A stretch of DNA of 42,263 bases from an uncultured Aquabacterium sp. GTDB taxonomy: Bacteria; Pseudomonadota; Gammaproteobacteria; Burkholderiales; Burkholderiaceae_C. The first letter of the stretch is position 1, and each line of letters opens with the position of its first letter. The position numbers were made by a program, and so were the translations under genes. Where the stretch lies: the NCBI RefSeq assembly GCF_913773725.1, contig NZ_CAJYGK010000150.1:1-42263 (forward strand). The letters are read 5' to 3'. Below are positions 34,702-42,263 of this stretch, piece after piece. The notes under the pieces were generated by a model. That model ran no database searches and was not told where the DNA came from. It saw only the letters and a program-made list of their open reading frames with translations.

Positions 34702-37286
34702 GGGTTATCGGCAAGCAAGTCGTTGGAAGGGGGCGGGAGGGAGTCCTGGAACTCCTCGGTACCGACCGCATCGATGGGTAGGGTGAAGATGAAGCTGCAC
34801 CCGACGACCATGGAACCATTGTAGAGGTTCTCTGCCTTGATCCGGCCGTGGTGTGACTCGATGATGGAGCGGCACAGACTGAGGCCGATGCCCAACCCTT
34901 CCGCCTTGGTGGAATGGAAGGCTTCGAACAGCCGTGCCAGCATCTCTTCCTTCATGCCCGGACCGCTGTCCAGCACGGCAAACTCCACGACCTTGCCCTG
35001 GTCGTCCAGTACCTTCTGCTGAACCCGCAGGTCGATGTGGCGACGTGATTGCGGCATCTGCGCACCGTCGATGGCCTCCGCCGCGTTCTTCAGCAGGTTC
35101 AGCAACACCTGCTCGATCAGGATCGGGTCGGCCATGATGGTGGGCAGGCGCGGCGCGATCTGGGCATTGAGGGTGACCCGGCGGCGCTTCATCTCGAACA
35201 CCGCCAGCTCCATCACGGCGTCGGTGATGTCGCGCACGCGCGCGGGCTGCCGCTGAGGTTCGCTGCGCTTCACGAACTGCCGGATGCGGTGGATGATCTG
35301 ACCGGCGCGCTGAGCCTGGCGCGAGGTCTTGTCGAGCGCGCTGATCAGCTGTTCGTTGTCGATGTTGCCCGATCGCACACGGCTCATCATGCCGCTGCAG
35401 TAGTTGGAGATGGCAGCCAGCGGCTGGTTCAGCTCGTGGGCGACGGTCGACGCCATTTCGCCCATGGTGATCAGCCGGCTGGTGAACTGGGATTTTTCGG
35501 CCTGGCGCGCCGCAGCCTCTTCAGCCTGCTTTCGGGCCGTGATGTCGGTGGCGATCAGCATTTGGGCCAGGTTGCCGTCGGTCCACTGAACATAGCGGGC
35601 GCGTACATCGAACCACTTCTGCACGGTGTCGAGGAACACTTCGCGGGAGTCGCTGCCGGCAGCGGTCAGCTCCTGAGCGGGCAGGCCGCCGAAGCTGTCC
35701 ACGGCTTCATCGGCCTCACCTTCATAATCGGGCTGCAGCTCGCCGCCGGTCAGCTGGGCGTGTGCATCGGGATTGCCGCCGAACCACAGGCGGTAGGAGC
35801 GGTTGGCGAACAGGAGTTCACCGCGTTGCACGGACATCACCGACACGGCGGCGTCCAGCCCTTCCAGCACCGTGGTGAAGCGTTCGTGTGCGGCAGTGAG
35901 CTGGTCGCGGACACGCTTGGCCTCGGTGATGTTGGTGATCGATGTCATCCAGCCGGTCTGATCGCCCTGGGCGTCGATCAGCGGCGAGACGTACATGCGG
36001 GCATCGAACTGGCTGCCGTCGCGCCGCTGCATCACCACCTCGATGCCACCCATGGGGCTGCGACCCAGCAGTTCCTGCTGGAACATGCGGTTGAATTCGT
36101 CGATGCGGTCCTTGGGCCAGTAGGGGTAGGGCGGGACGCAGCCCAGCAACTCGGCCTCCGAGAACCCGGTCATGGCGCAGAAGGCCGGGTTCACGTAGGT
36201 GATGCGGCCTTCGAGGTCGATGGTGCGCATGCCGGTCAGCATGGAGTTCTCCATCGCACGCCGGAAATTGGTTTCCTGCACCAGCGTTTTCTGGATCTGA
36301 GCGCGGCGACGCATGTGGCGCAAGGTGCCCATCAGTGTCCACACCGTCAGAGCCGAGAGCGCCACCACCATCCAGAACAGGGTGCTGCCGATCAGGCTGG
36401 ACGAGGTGCGGAACCCCATGCCCCGGAGGATCAGGCCGTTGCCGACCGGGGTCACGATCACTTCATGGACGAAGGTCGGCTTTGCCGAGCTTTCGGTGTG
36501 GCTGCCCACGGTGCTGGTGAGCGTTTCGCCGTCGAGCCGCACCAGCGCCATGGCGTGGCGGCTGGCCACCTCGCGCGGCACCAGGTAGCGCATCATCGCT
36601 TCGAGCGAGTATTCGGTGACCACGGTGCCGACGAAGCCGCTGCGGTCGATCAGGGGGATGTGGACCTGGATGACCTTCGTGGCCAGCGGATTGGTGTACG
36701 GCTGCGAGTAGACGGGCTGACTTCGCTCGCGGGCCAGACGGAACGCGCTGTGGGATTCCTTGACGTCCTGAAGAGGGTTGTAGACATCAAGCTGGCGGCT
36801 GAACTGGTCGAGGTCCATGCCCTGGCCGGGCTCGAGCAGCATGCCCATGGTCGACTGGCTGGCGCGGATCTGCTCGTTGGCTTGCACCCAGGACACGCTG
36901 ATCACTTCCGGGCGGGCCCGGACGAAATCGGCCGCCTGCTTCATGAACTGGTCCTGGTTGACCGTGCGCATGGAGATATCGCGGGCCAGTCGGAGCAACT
37001 GCTCCTGGTTTTCGATCAGGCGCAGGCGAATCTGCTGCTGCACGACCTCGGTGTCGCGCTTGACCGATTCCTGCTCCCGTTCGATTTCTTCGTTACGCAG
37101 GTACCAGAACGCCGCGGTGATGGCCGCGAGAAAGAGCAGCACGGAGACCAGCGGGCCAAGGGTGGCGTAACGGTCCTGCTGACTGGGGCTCTGTTTGCGC
37201 CACCAGCGCCAGAACAGGCGCGTGGGCTGTCCGGCTGTGGTCATCACGGGTACCACCTGGCTGTGGCTGGAAGACGAAAAAGGCAT
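34698..37286 (-). CDS. PAS-domain membrane sensor histidine kinase
   Basis: 862-aa kinase. An N-terminal cytoplasmic tail and TM1 (about 43-63) precede a periplasmic region of about 230 residues with a DctB-like, double-CACHE flavour (RLIENQEQLLRLARDIS, VWHE-free; YNPLQDVKESHSAFRLA, IHVPLIDRSGFVGTVVTEYSLE). TM2 is at about 300-320, followed by two PAS domains (about 345-460 and 470-590), HisKA with phosphoacceptor H617 in VAHELNQPLAAISNY, and an ATPase domain with NLLKNAAEAID and the GLGIGLSLCRSIIE G-box. No FixL haem-binding pattern is obvious. Start uncertain: ATG 37286 lies 6 nt after a GATAAT box (leaderless), whereas ATG 37244 has a ribosome site AGGTGG and would give a roughly 40-nt leader. 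Divergent from aceE. Confidence 0.92.
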   Translation of the reverse strand: MPFSSSSHSQVVPVMTTAGQPTRLFWRWWRKQSPSQQDRYATLGPLVSVLLFLAAITAAFWYLRNEEIEREQESVKRDTEVVQQQIRLRLIENQEQLLRLARDISMRTVNQDQFMKQAADFVRARPEVISVSWVQANEQIRASQSTMGMLLEPGQGMDLDQFSRQLDVYNPLQDVKESHSAFRLARERSQPVYSQPYTNPLATKVIQVHIPLIDRSGFVGTVVTEYSLEAMMRYLVPREVASRHAMALVRLDGETLTSTVGSHTESSAKPTFVHEVIVTPVGNGLILRGMGFRTSSSLIGSTLFWMVVALSALTVWTLMGTLRHMRRRAQIQKTLVQETNFRRAMENSMLTGMRTIDLEGRITYVNPAFCAMTGFSEAELLGCVPPYPYWPKDRIDEFNRMFQQELLGRSPMGGIEVVMQRRDGSQFDARMYVSPLIDAQGDQTGWMTSITNITEAKRVRDQLTAAHERFTTVLEGLDAAVSVMSVQRGELLFANRSYRLWFGGNPDAHAQLTGGELQPDYEGEADEAVDSFGGLPAQELTAAGSDSREVFLDTVQKWFDVRARYVQWTDGNLAQMLIATDITARKQAEEAAARQAEKSQFTSRLITMGEMASTVAHELNQPLAAISNYCSGMMSRVRSGNIDNEQLISALDKTSRQAQRAGQIIHRIRQFVKRSEPQRQPARVRDITDAVMELAVFEMKRRRVTLNAQIAPRLPTIMADPILIEQVLLNLLKNAAEAIDGAQMPQSRRHIDLRVQQKVLDDQGKVVEFAVLDSGPGMKEEMLARLFEAFHSTKAEGLGIGLSLCRSIIESHHGRIKAENLYNGSMVVGCSFIFTLPIDAVGTEEFQDSLPPPSNDLLADNP

Positions 37287-37481
37287 GGCGGGATTATCAG
37301 TGCGGACTCCCACATCGGAATCGGGGGGAAAGCCGGCTATATTGCCTGGGTTTGGCGCCTCGCCACCCCTGGGGTGTCAAACGACATCGTGACCCGATTC
37401 CTCGCGTTTATCCACGTGTTCGGAATCCGGCCAAGTGCCCATACTGGGGCGCAAGGCCACTTACACCAGGAGACTCACCCC
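37287..37481. promoter_or_regulatory. Divergent region between sensor kinase and aceE
   Basis: Shared 195-nt control region. On the minus strand GATAAT (37298-37293) lies 6 nt before the kinase ATG. On the plus strand TATATT (37339-37344) with a weak TCGGAA 17 nt upstream could start an aceE leader of about 130 nt, and CATACT (37440-37445) is a second weak candidate. The aceE ribosome site is AGGAGA (37468-37473), part of an 11-nt block CCAGGAGACTC also found before lpd (4796-4806). Confidence 0.45.
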
Positions 37482-40181
37482 ATGTCTGCCCATGATCCTT
37501 TGCCGTCCGCCTCGCTGGACCTGGATCCCCAAGAAACCCGCGAGTGGCTGGACGCCCTGTCCGGCGTCATCGAGACAGAGGGTCGCAACCGCGCCCATGA
37601 CCTGCTCGAGACCGTGCTCGACCACGCCCGCCAGGCCGGCATCGACATGCCGTTCTCGGCCACCACGGCGTACGTCAACACCATCCCGGCCGAAGACGAA
37701 GCGCGCTGCCCCGGCAACATCGAGATCGAAGAGCGTCTGCGCGCCTACATGCGCTGGAACGCGATGGCGATGGTGGTGAAGGCCAACCGGCACAACCCGG
37801 AAGACGGCGGTGACCTGGGCGGTCACATCGGTTCGTTCGCCTCGCTGGCGCACATGTTCGGCGCCGGCTTCAACCATTTCTGGCACGCCGAGAGCGAAGG
37901 CCACGGCGGTGATTGCATCTATTTCCAGGGCCACGTGTCGCCCGGCGTCTACGCCCGCGCCTTCCTGGAAGGCCGCCTGACCGAAGAGCAGCTGCTGCAT
38001 TTCCGCCAGGAAGTCGATGGCAAGGGGCTGTCGAGCTACCCGCACCCGAAGCTGATGCCGAACTTCTGGCAGTTCCCGACGGTGTCGATGGGCCTGGGCC
38101 CGCTGATGGCGATCTACCAGGCGCGCTTCCTGAAGTACCTGCATGCCCGTGGCATTGCCGACACGTCGAACCGCAAGGTGTGGGTGTTCTGCGGCGACGG
38201 CGAGATGGACGAGCCGGAATCGCTGGGCGCGATCGGCCTGGCCGCCCGCGAGAAGCTCGACAACCTGATCTTCGTGGTGAACTGCAACCTGCAGCGCCTG
38301 GACGGCCCGGTGCGTGGCAACGGCAAGATCGTGCAGGAGCTGGAAGGCGAATTCCGCGGTTCGGGCTGGAACGTGATCAAGCTGCTGTGGGGCAGCGACT
38401 GGGATCCGCTGCTGGCCAAGGACAAGGATGGCCGCATGCGCAAGATCATGATGGACATCCTGGACGGCGATTACCAGGCCATGAAGGCCAACGACGGCGC
38501 CTTCGTCCGCAAGAACTTCTTCGAGCGCGACCCGCGCGTGGCCGAACTGGTCTCGAAGATGACGGACGAGCAGATCTGGGCGCTGCGCCGTGGCGGCCAC
38601 GACCCGCAGAAGGTGTACGCCGCCTACCACCGTGCAGTGAACCACAAGGGCCAGCCGACCGTGCTGCTGATCAAGACGGTCAAGGGCTTTGGCATGGGCA
38701 AGGCCGGTGAGGGCAAGAACACCGTTCACCAGACCAAGAAGTTGACGGACGACGACATCCGCTACTTCCGCGATCGCTTCAACATCCCCATCCCGGACAG
38801 CGAGCTGCCGAAGATTCCGTTCTTCAAGCCGTCTGAAGACTCGCCGGAGATGAAGTACCTGCACGAGCGCCGCAAGGCCCTCGGCGGTTACCTGCCGAGC
38901 CGCCGTTCGCGCGCGGAGGAGCAGTTCACCATTCCGCCGCTGGAGACGTTCAAGGCTGTGCTCGAGCCGACCGCGGAAGGCCGCGAGATCTCGACCACAC
39001 AGGCCTATGTGCGCTTCCTGACGCAGCTGCTGCGTGACAAGGAGCTGGGCCCGCGCGTCGTGCCCATCCTGGTCGACGAAGCCCGTACCTTCGGCATGGA
39101 AGGCCTGTTCCGCCAGGTCGGCATCTACAACCCTGCGGGCCAGCAGTACACCCCGGTCGACAAGGACCAGGTGATGTACTACCGCGAGGACAAGGCCGGC
39201 CAGATCCTGCAGGAAGGCATCAACGAAGCCGGCGGCATGTCGAGCTGGATTGCGGCGGCCACGAGCTACAGCACCTCGAACCGGATCATGATCCCGTTCT
39301 ACGTGTACTACTCGATGTTCGGCTTCCAGCGCATCGGTGACCTGGCCTGGGCGGCCGGTGACATGCAGGCGCGCGGCTTCCTGTTGGGCGGCACATCGGG
39401 CCGCACGACGCTGAACGGCGAAGGCCTGCAGCACGAAGACGGCCACAGCCACATCCTGGCCGGCACCATCCCCAACTGCGTGTCGTACGACCCGTCGTTC
39501 GCGCACGAGGTGGGCGTGATCCTGCACCATGGCCTGAAGCGCATGGTCGAGAACCAGGAGAACGTGTTCTTCTACCTGACGCTGCTCAACGAGAACTATG
39601 CGATGCCGGGCCTGAAGCAGGGTACGGAAGAGCAGATCCTCAAGGGCATGTACCTGCTGGACGAAGGCCAGGCCGGCAAGCCGGCGGTGAACCTGCTGGG
39701 TTCGGGCACGATCCTGCGCGAGTCGATCGCGGCCAAGGCGCTGCTGGAGTCCGACTGGGGCCTGACCGCCAACGTGTGGAGCTGCCCGAGCTTCAACGAA
39801 CTGGCCCGCGACGGCCAGGACGCGGAGCGCTTCAACATGCTGCACCCGCTGGAGACGCCGAAGCTGTCGTTCGTGACGCAGCAGCTGCAGCCGTTCGACG
39901 GCCCGGTGGTGGCCTCGACCGACTACATGAAGAACTACGCCGAGCAGATCCGCCCCTTCATCCCGAAGGGCCGCAGCTACAAGGTGCTGGGCACGGACGG
40001 CTTCGGTCGCAGCGACTTCCGCAGCAAGCTGCGCGAGCATTTCGAGATCAATCGCCATTACATCGTGGTGGCCGCGCTGAAGGCGCTGGCCGAAGAAGGC
40101 AAGGTGCCCGCGGCCAAGGTGGCCGAGGCCATCCAGAAGTACGGAATCAAGGCCGACAAGGTCAACCCGCTGTACGCCTGA
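37482..40181 (+). CDS. aceE: Pyruvate dehydrogenase E1 component, homodimeric type
   Basis: Thiamine-diphosphate enzyme that decarboxylates pyruvate and acetylates the lipoyl domains of AceF. The 899-aa product matches the homodimeric AceE of proteobacteria (E. coli 887), not the alpha/beta type. The ThDP motif runs from GDGEMDEPES (G238, D239) to NCNLQRLDGPVRGN (N267, N269). Other signatures are FGAGFNHFWHAESEGHGGDCIYFQGH, KTVKGFGMG and the C-terminal TDGFGRSDFRSKLREHFEI. The ATG at 37482 has AGGAGA 8 nt upstream; the frame is open for 2.4 kb further upstream but that is antisense to the kinase gene. First gene of aceE-aceF-lpdA. Confidence 0.97.
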   Translation: MSAHDPLPSASLDLDPQETREWLDALSGVIETEGRNRAHDLLETVLDHARQAGIDMPFSATTAYVNTIPAEDEARCPGNIEIEERLRAYMRWNAMAMVVKANRHNPEDGGDLGGHIGSFASLAHMFGAGFNHFWHAESEGHGGDCIYFQGHVSPGVYARAFLEGRLTEEQLLHFRQEVDGKGLSSYPHPKLMPNFWQFPTVSMGLGPLMAIYQARFLKYLHARGIADTSNRKVWVFCGDGEMDEPESLGAIGLAAREKLDNLIFVVNCNLQRLDGPVRGNGKIVQELEGEFRGSGWNVIKLLWGSDWDPLLAKDKDGRMRKIMMDILDGDYQAMKANDGAFVRKNFFERDPRVAELVSKMTDEQIWALRRGGHDPQKVYAAYHRAVNHKGQPTVLLIKTVKGFGMGKAGEGKNTVHQTKKLTDDDIRYFRDRFNIPIPDSELPKIPFFKPSEDSPEMKYLHERRKALGGYLPSRRSRAEEQFTIPPLETFKAVLEPTAEGREISTTQAYVRFLTQLLRDKELGPRVVPILVDEARTFGMEGLFRQVGIYNPAGQQYTPVDKDQVMYYREDKAGQILQEGINEAGGMSSWIAAATSYSTSNRIMIPFYVYYSMFGFQRIGDLAWAAGDMQARGFLLGGTSGRTTLNGEGLQHEDGHSHILAGTIPNCVSYDPSFAHEVGVILHHGLKRMVENQENVFFYLTLLNENYAMPGLKQGTEEQILKGMYLLDEGQAGKPAVNLLGSGTILRESIAAKALLESDWGLTANVWSCPSFNELARDGQDAERFNMLHPLETPKLSFVTQQLQPFDGPVVASTDYMKNYAEQIRPFIPKGRSYKVLGTDGFGRSDFRSKLREHFEINRHYIVVAALKALAEEGKVPAAKVAEAIQKYGIKADKVNPLYA

Positions 40182-40249
40182 GCCCGTCACGGGCTGCCGA
40201 TGCCGGCCGTGTGTGTGAGCTTGCCCTGTGGCAGGTTCGCGCCGGCCGG
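40181..40249 (+). promoter_or_regulatory. Hairpins in the aceE-aceF spacer
   Basis: AGCCCG (40181-40186)/CGGGCT (40190-40195) starts at the last base of the aceE stop codon. CCGGCC (40203-40208)/GGCCGG (40244-40249) encloses a small TGCC-CTGT-GGCA hairpin. No T-run is present. The nested arrangement resembles the sucA-sucB spacer. Confidence 0.4.
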
Positions 40250-40292
40250 TCCACGATCCATTCAATTTCTTCGTCCGTGACGGAGCACAAAC

Positions 40293-41966
40293 ATGGCATT
40301 GATTGAAGTGAAGGTCCCTGACATCGGGGACTTCGACGAAGTGGCGATCATCGAGGTGCTGGTGAAGGCCGGCGACACCGTGAAGGCGGAACAGAGCCTG
40401 ATCACGGTGGAAAGCGACAAGGCCTCGATGGAGATTCCGTCTTCCCACGCTGGCGTGGTGAAGGAACTCAAGGTGGCGCTGGGCGACAAGGTGAGCGAAG
40501 GCTCGGTGGTGTTGGTGCTGGAGTCTGCTGAAGCAGCGGCTGCAGCGCCCGCTCCGGCGCCTGCAGCGGCCCCTGCTGCAACTCCGGCCCCGGCCTCGGC
40601 TCCGGCAGTTCCTGCTGCCGCTCCCGCGCCCGCCGCAGTTGCATCGGCCGGCCCCATCGAGGTGGTGGTGCCCGACATCGGCGACTTCGACGAGGTTGCC
40701 GTGATCGAGCTGCTGGTCAAGGTGGGCGACACCGTGAAGGCCGAGCAGAGCCTGATCACCGTCGAGAGCGACAAGGCGTCGATGGAAATCCCGTCGTCGC
40801 ATGCCGGGGTGGTCAAGAGCCTGCTGGTGAACCTGGGTGACAAGGTCAGCAAGGGCAAGCCGATCGTGGTGCTCGAAGGCGCTGGCGGTGGGGCTGCGCC
40901 TGCTGCTGCACCGAGCGCACCGGCTGCGCCAGCGGCCGCTTCGGCACCAGCGCCGGCTGGCGCGCCGGCGGTGGCCAGCGCCCCGGCTGCGCTGCCTGCT
41001 CATCAGCCTGGCACGCCGAGTGCCGCGCTGCCCCATGCGTCGCCCAGCGTGCGCAAGTTCGCGCGTGAACTGGGCGTGCCGCTGGTCGAAGTGAAGGGCT
41101 CGGGCCCCAAGGGCCGCATCACGCAGGACGACGTGCAAGGCTTCGTCAAGGGCGTGATGTCGGGCGACACGCAGACCGCCGCGCAGAAGGCCAAGGCGCC
41201 TGCGGCCGCACCCGCCGCGGCAGGTGGCGCGTTCCCGGGGTTGCTGCCCTGGCCGCAGGTCGACTTCGCCAAGTTCGGCCCGGTCGAGCGCAAGGACTTG
41301 TCGCGCATCAAGAAGATCTCGGGCGCCAACCTGCATCGCAACTGGGTGGTGATCCCGCACGTCACCAACCACGACGACGCCGACATCACCGATCTGGAAG
41401 CCTTCCGTGTTCAACTGAACAAGGAGAACGAGAAGTCGGGCGTGAAGGTCACGATGCTGGCTTTCATGATCAAGGCGGCCGTGGCGGCGCTCAAGAAGTT
41501 CCCCGAGTTCAATGCCTCGCTGGACGGCGATCAGCTGGTGCTCAAGAACTACTTCCACATCGGCTTTGCGGCAGACACGCCGAACGGCCTGATGGTGCCG
41601 GTGATCAAGGATGCCGACAAGAAGGGCATTCTGCAGATCAGCCAGGAGATGTCGGAGCTGGCCAAGAAGGCCCGCGACGGCAAGCTCAGTCCGGCCGAGA
41701 TGCAGGGCGGATGCTTCTCGATTTCGTCGCTGGGCGGCATCGGTGGCAAGTACTTCACCCCCATAATCAATGCGCCGGAAGTGGCCATCATGGGCGTGTG
41801 CAAGAGCACCATCGAGCCGAAGTGGGATGGCAAGGCCTTCCAGCCGCGCCTGATGCTGCCGCTGTCACTGTCGTGGGATCACCGCGTGATCGACGGCGCC
41901 GCCGCTGCCCGCTTCAATGTGTACTTCGCGTCGCTGCTGGCGGATTTCCGCCGCATCGCGCTCTGA
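40293..41966 (+). CDS. aceF: Dihydrolipoyllysine acetyltransferase (E2 of pyruvate dehydrogenase)
   Basis: Core E2 enzyme that transfers acetyl groups to CoA. The 557-aa product has two lipoyl domains (about 1-80 and 120-197) with lipoylated lysines in ESDKASME (K43 and K161), each followed by a long Ala/Pro linker. Next come the peripheral-subunit-binding domain ([26 protein letters not shown], about 250-287) and the catalytic domain with SWDHRVIDG (H530, D534). E. coli AceF has three lipoyl domains; two here plus one on the E3 is the usual betaproteobacterial layout. The ribosome site is ACGGAG. The lpdA start follows after 13 nt. The two lipoyl coding segments and that of lpdA are close DNA repeats. 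Confidence 0.97.
   Translation: MALIEVKVPDIGDFDEVAIIEVLVKAGDTVKAEQSLITVESDKASMEIPSSHAGVVKELKVALGDKVSEGSVVLVLESAEAAAAAPAPAPAAAPAATPAPASAPAVPAAAPAPAAVASAGPIEVVVPDIGDFDEVAVIELLVKVGDTVKAEQSLITVESDKASMEIPSSHAGVVKSLLVNLGDKVSKGKPIVVLEGAGGGAAPAAAPSAPAAPAAASAPAPAGAPAVASAPAALPAHQPGTPSAALPHASPSVRKFARELGVPLVEVKGSGPKGRITQDDVQGFVKGVMSGDTQTAAQKAKAPAAAPAAAGGAFPGLLPWPQVDFAKFGPVERKDLSRIKKISGANLHRNWVVIPHVTNHDDADITDLEAFRVQLNKENEKSGVKVTMLAFMIKAAVAALKKFPEFNASLDGDQLVLKNYFHIGFAADTPNGLMVPVIKDADKKGILQISQEMSELAKKARDGKLSPAEMQGGCFSISSLGGIGGKYFTPIINAPEVAIMGVCKSTIEPKWDGKAFQPRLMLPLSLSWDHRVIDGAAAARFNVYFASLLADFRRIAL
40389..40435 (+). repeat. Lipoyl repeat segment identical to lpdA 42076-42122
   Basis: These 47 nt around the lipoyl-lysine codon of aceF domain 1 are identical to 42076-42122 in lpdA. 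The same segment of aceF domain 2 differs at several third codon positions. Confidence 0.8.
40788..40817 (+). repeat. Lipoyl repeat segment identical to lpdA 42121-42150
   Basis: These 30 nt of aceF lipoyl domain 2 (coding [10 protein letters not shown]) are identical to 42121-42150 in lpdA, while aceF domain 1 encodes the same residues with several different codons. The exact match switches partner at about 42121. Confidence 0.8.
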
Positions 41967-41979
41967 TGAGGAGCACGAC

Positions 41980-42263
41980 ATGGCAATGATCGACGTGCAA
42001 GTGCCGGACATCGGTGACTTCAAGGATGTGGCCATCATCGAGGTGCTGGTGAAGCCCGGCGACACGGTGAAGGCTGAACAGAGCCTGATCACGGTGGAAA
42101 GCGACAAGGCCTCGATGGAGATCCCGTCGTCGCATGCCGGGGTGGTCAAGGAGCTGAAGGTCGCGCTGGGTGACAAGATCAACCAGGGCACCGTGATCCT
42201 GACGCTGGAAGCGGCAGAGGCTGCGGCTTCGGCACCGGCAAACGCATCTGCACCCTCAGCTGC
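41980..42263 (+). CDS. lpdA: Dihydrolipoyl dehydrogenase with N-terminal lipoyl domain, partial
   Basis: The first 94 codons are present and the gene runs off the right edge without a stop. They encode a complete lipoyl domain ([14 protein letters not shown], lipoyl lysine in ESDKASME at K45) and the beginning of an Ala/Ser/Pro linker. The lipoyl domain alone could belong to another E2, but position directly after aceF (13-nt gap, ribosome site GAGGAG) and the known betaproteobacterial arrangement make a lipoyl-E3 fusion for the pyruvate dehydrogenase complex by far the most likely. The FAD domain lies outside the window, so the call rests on context. Confidence 0.85.
   Translation, partial: MAMIDVQVPDIGDFKDVAIIEVLVKPGDTVKAEQSLITVESDKASMEIPSSHAGVVKELKVALGDKINQGTVILTLEAAEAAASAPANASAPSA

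Noticed and set aside
35049-37481. 2.4-kb open extension upstream of aceE on the plus strand
   Set aside because: It is antisense to the PAS kinase gene; aceE homology and its ribosome site begin at 37482.
40520-41040. Low-complexity Ala/Pro-coding repeats in aceF as a tandem repeat or recombination site
   Set aside because: They are the flexible linkers between lipoyl and catalytic domains, normal for E2 proteins.
37461-41558. Very long open frame on the minus strand opposite aceE/aceF (over 1,300 codons)
   Set aside because: It is antisense to two unmistakable genes, is rich in His, Arg, Gln and Leu as expected of an antisense frame in GC-rich DNA, and resembles no protein family.
1-42263. 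CRISPR arrays, tRNA or rRNA genes, insertion sequences, phage or toxin-antitoxin genes
   Set aside because: Looked for by reading on both strands; no spaced direct repeats, cloverleaf, rRNA-like stretch, transposase motif or integrase was seen. A tool search (tRNAscan-SE, ISfinder) would be more sensitive.

Overview
The window is a dense, GC-rich (roughly two-thirds G+C by eye) stretch of bacterial chromosome. Gene content and order (odhA-odhB-lpd; aceE-aceF-lpdA with a lipoyl domain fused to E3; prlC/folD beside a FixL/FixJ-like pair; DUF2322; a single-chain PurL) point to a betaproteobacterium of the order Burkholderiales, probably near Aquabacterium, Ideonella, Leptothrix or Rubrivivax. 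That placement is inference from gene content, not from a marker-gene comparison. There are 24 complete protein genes and one cut by the right edge. I saw no rRNA, tRNA, CRISPR array, insertion sequence or phage gene.

Layout. 1-452: an intrinsic terminator of an upstream unit, then a long hairpin-rich leader. 453-6236 (+): 2-oxoglutarate dehydrogenase operon sucA-sucB-lpd, closed by a strong terminator. 6411-7523 (+): zapE, abutting a convergent PP2C phosphatase gene (7525-8292, -). 8395-8598 (+): a small YdcH/DUF465 gene. 8611-12113 (-): glnD and map, each its own unit, with a terminator after map. 12266-16300 (+): purL. 16303-18390 (-): an unusual multi-domain membrane protein. 18512-22415 (-): a four-gene cluster of LpxH-like metallophosphatase, archaeal-type AMP phosphorylase, PRPP-synthase-like enzyme and DUF2322 protein. 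22582-24990 (+): TonB-dependent receptor. 25040-28633 (-): rlhA-like U32 gene followed by a NarX/NarL-type two-component pair. 28710-30217 (+): DUF1624 membrane protein and rpiA. 30268-33954 (-): folD, prlC and a DUF4124-glutaredoxin protein. 34069-37286 (-): PAS sensor kinase and FixJ-type regulator, divergent from aceE. 37482-42263 (+): pyruvate dehydrogenase operon aceE-aceF-lpdA, the last gene truncated.

How the genes fit together. Most are housekeeping: two 2-oxoacid dehydrogenase complexes feed and run the TCA cycle, each with its own E3, and purL, folD, rpiA and the AMP phosphorylase/PRPP pair touch purine, one-carbon and pentose-phosphate metabolism. Less ordinary items are: the AMP phosphorylase/PRPP-synthase-like pair without the expected archaeal partner genes; the propeller/PH-like membrane protein; a dyad-packed control region in front of the TonB receptor; four genes whose -10-like box sits 6-8 nt before the start codon (possible leaderless mRNAs); a mosaic pattern among the three lipoyl-domain coding segments of the pdh operon; and structured spacers within both dehydrogenase operons. 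I found no clearly unprecedented multi-gene system; the AMP phosphorylase cluster and the PDH-linked two-component pair are the best candidates for undescribed biology.
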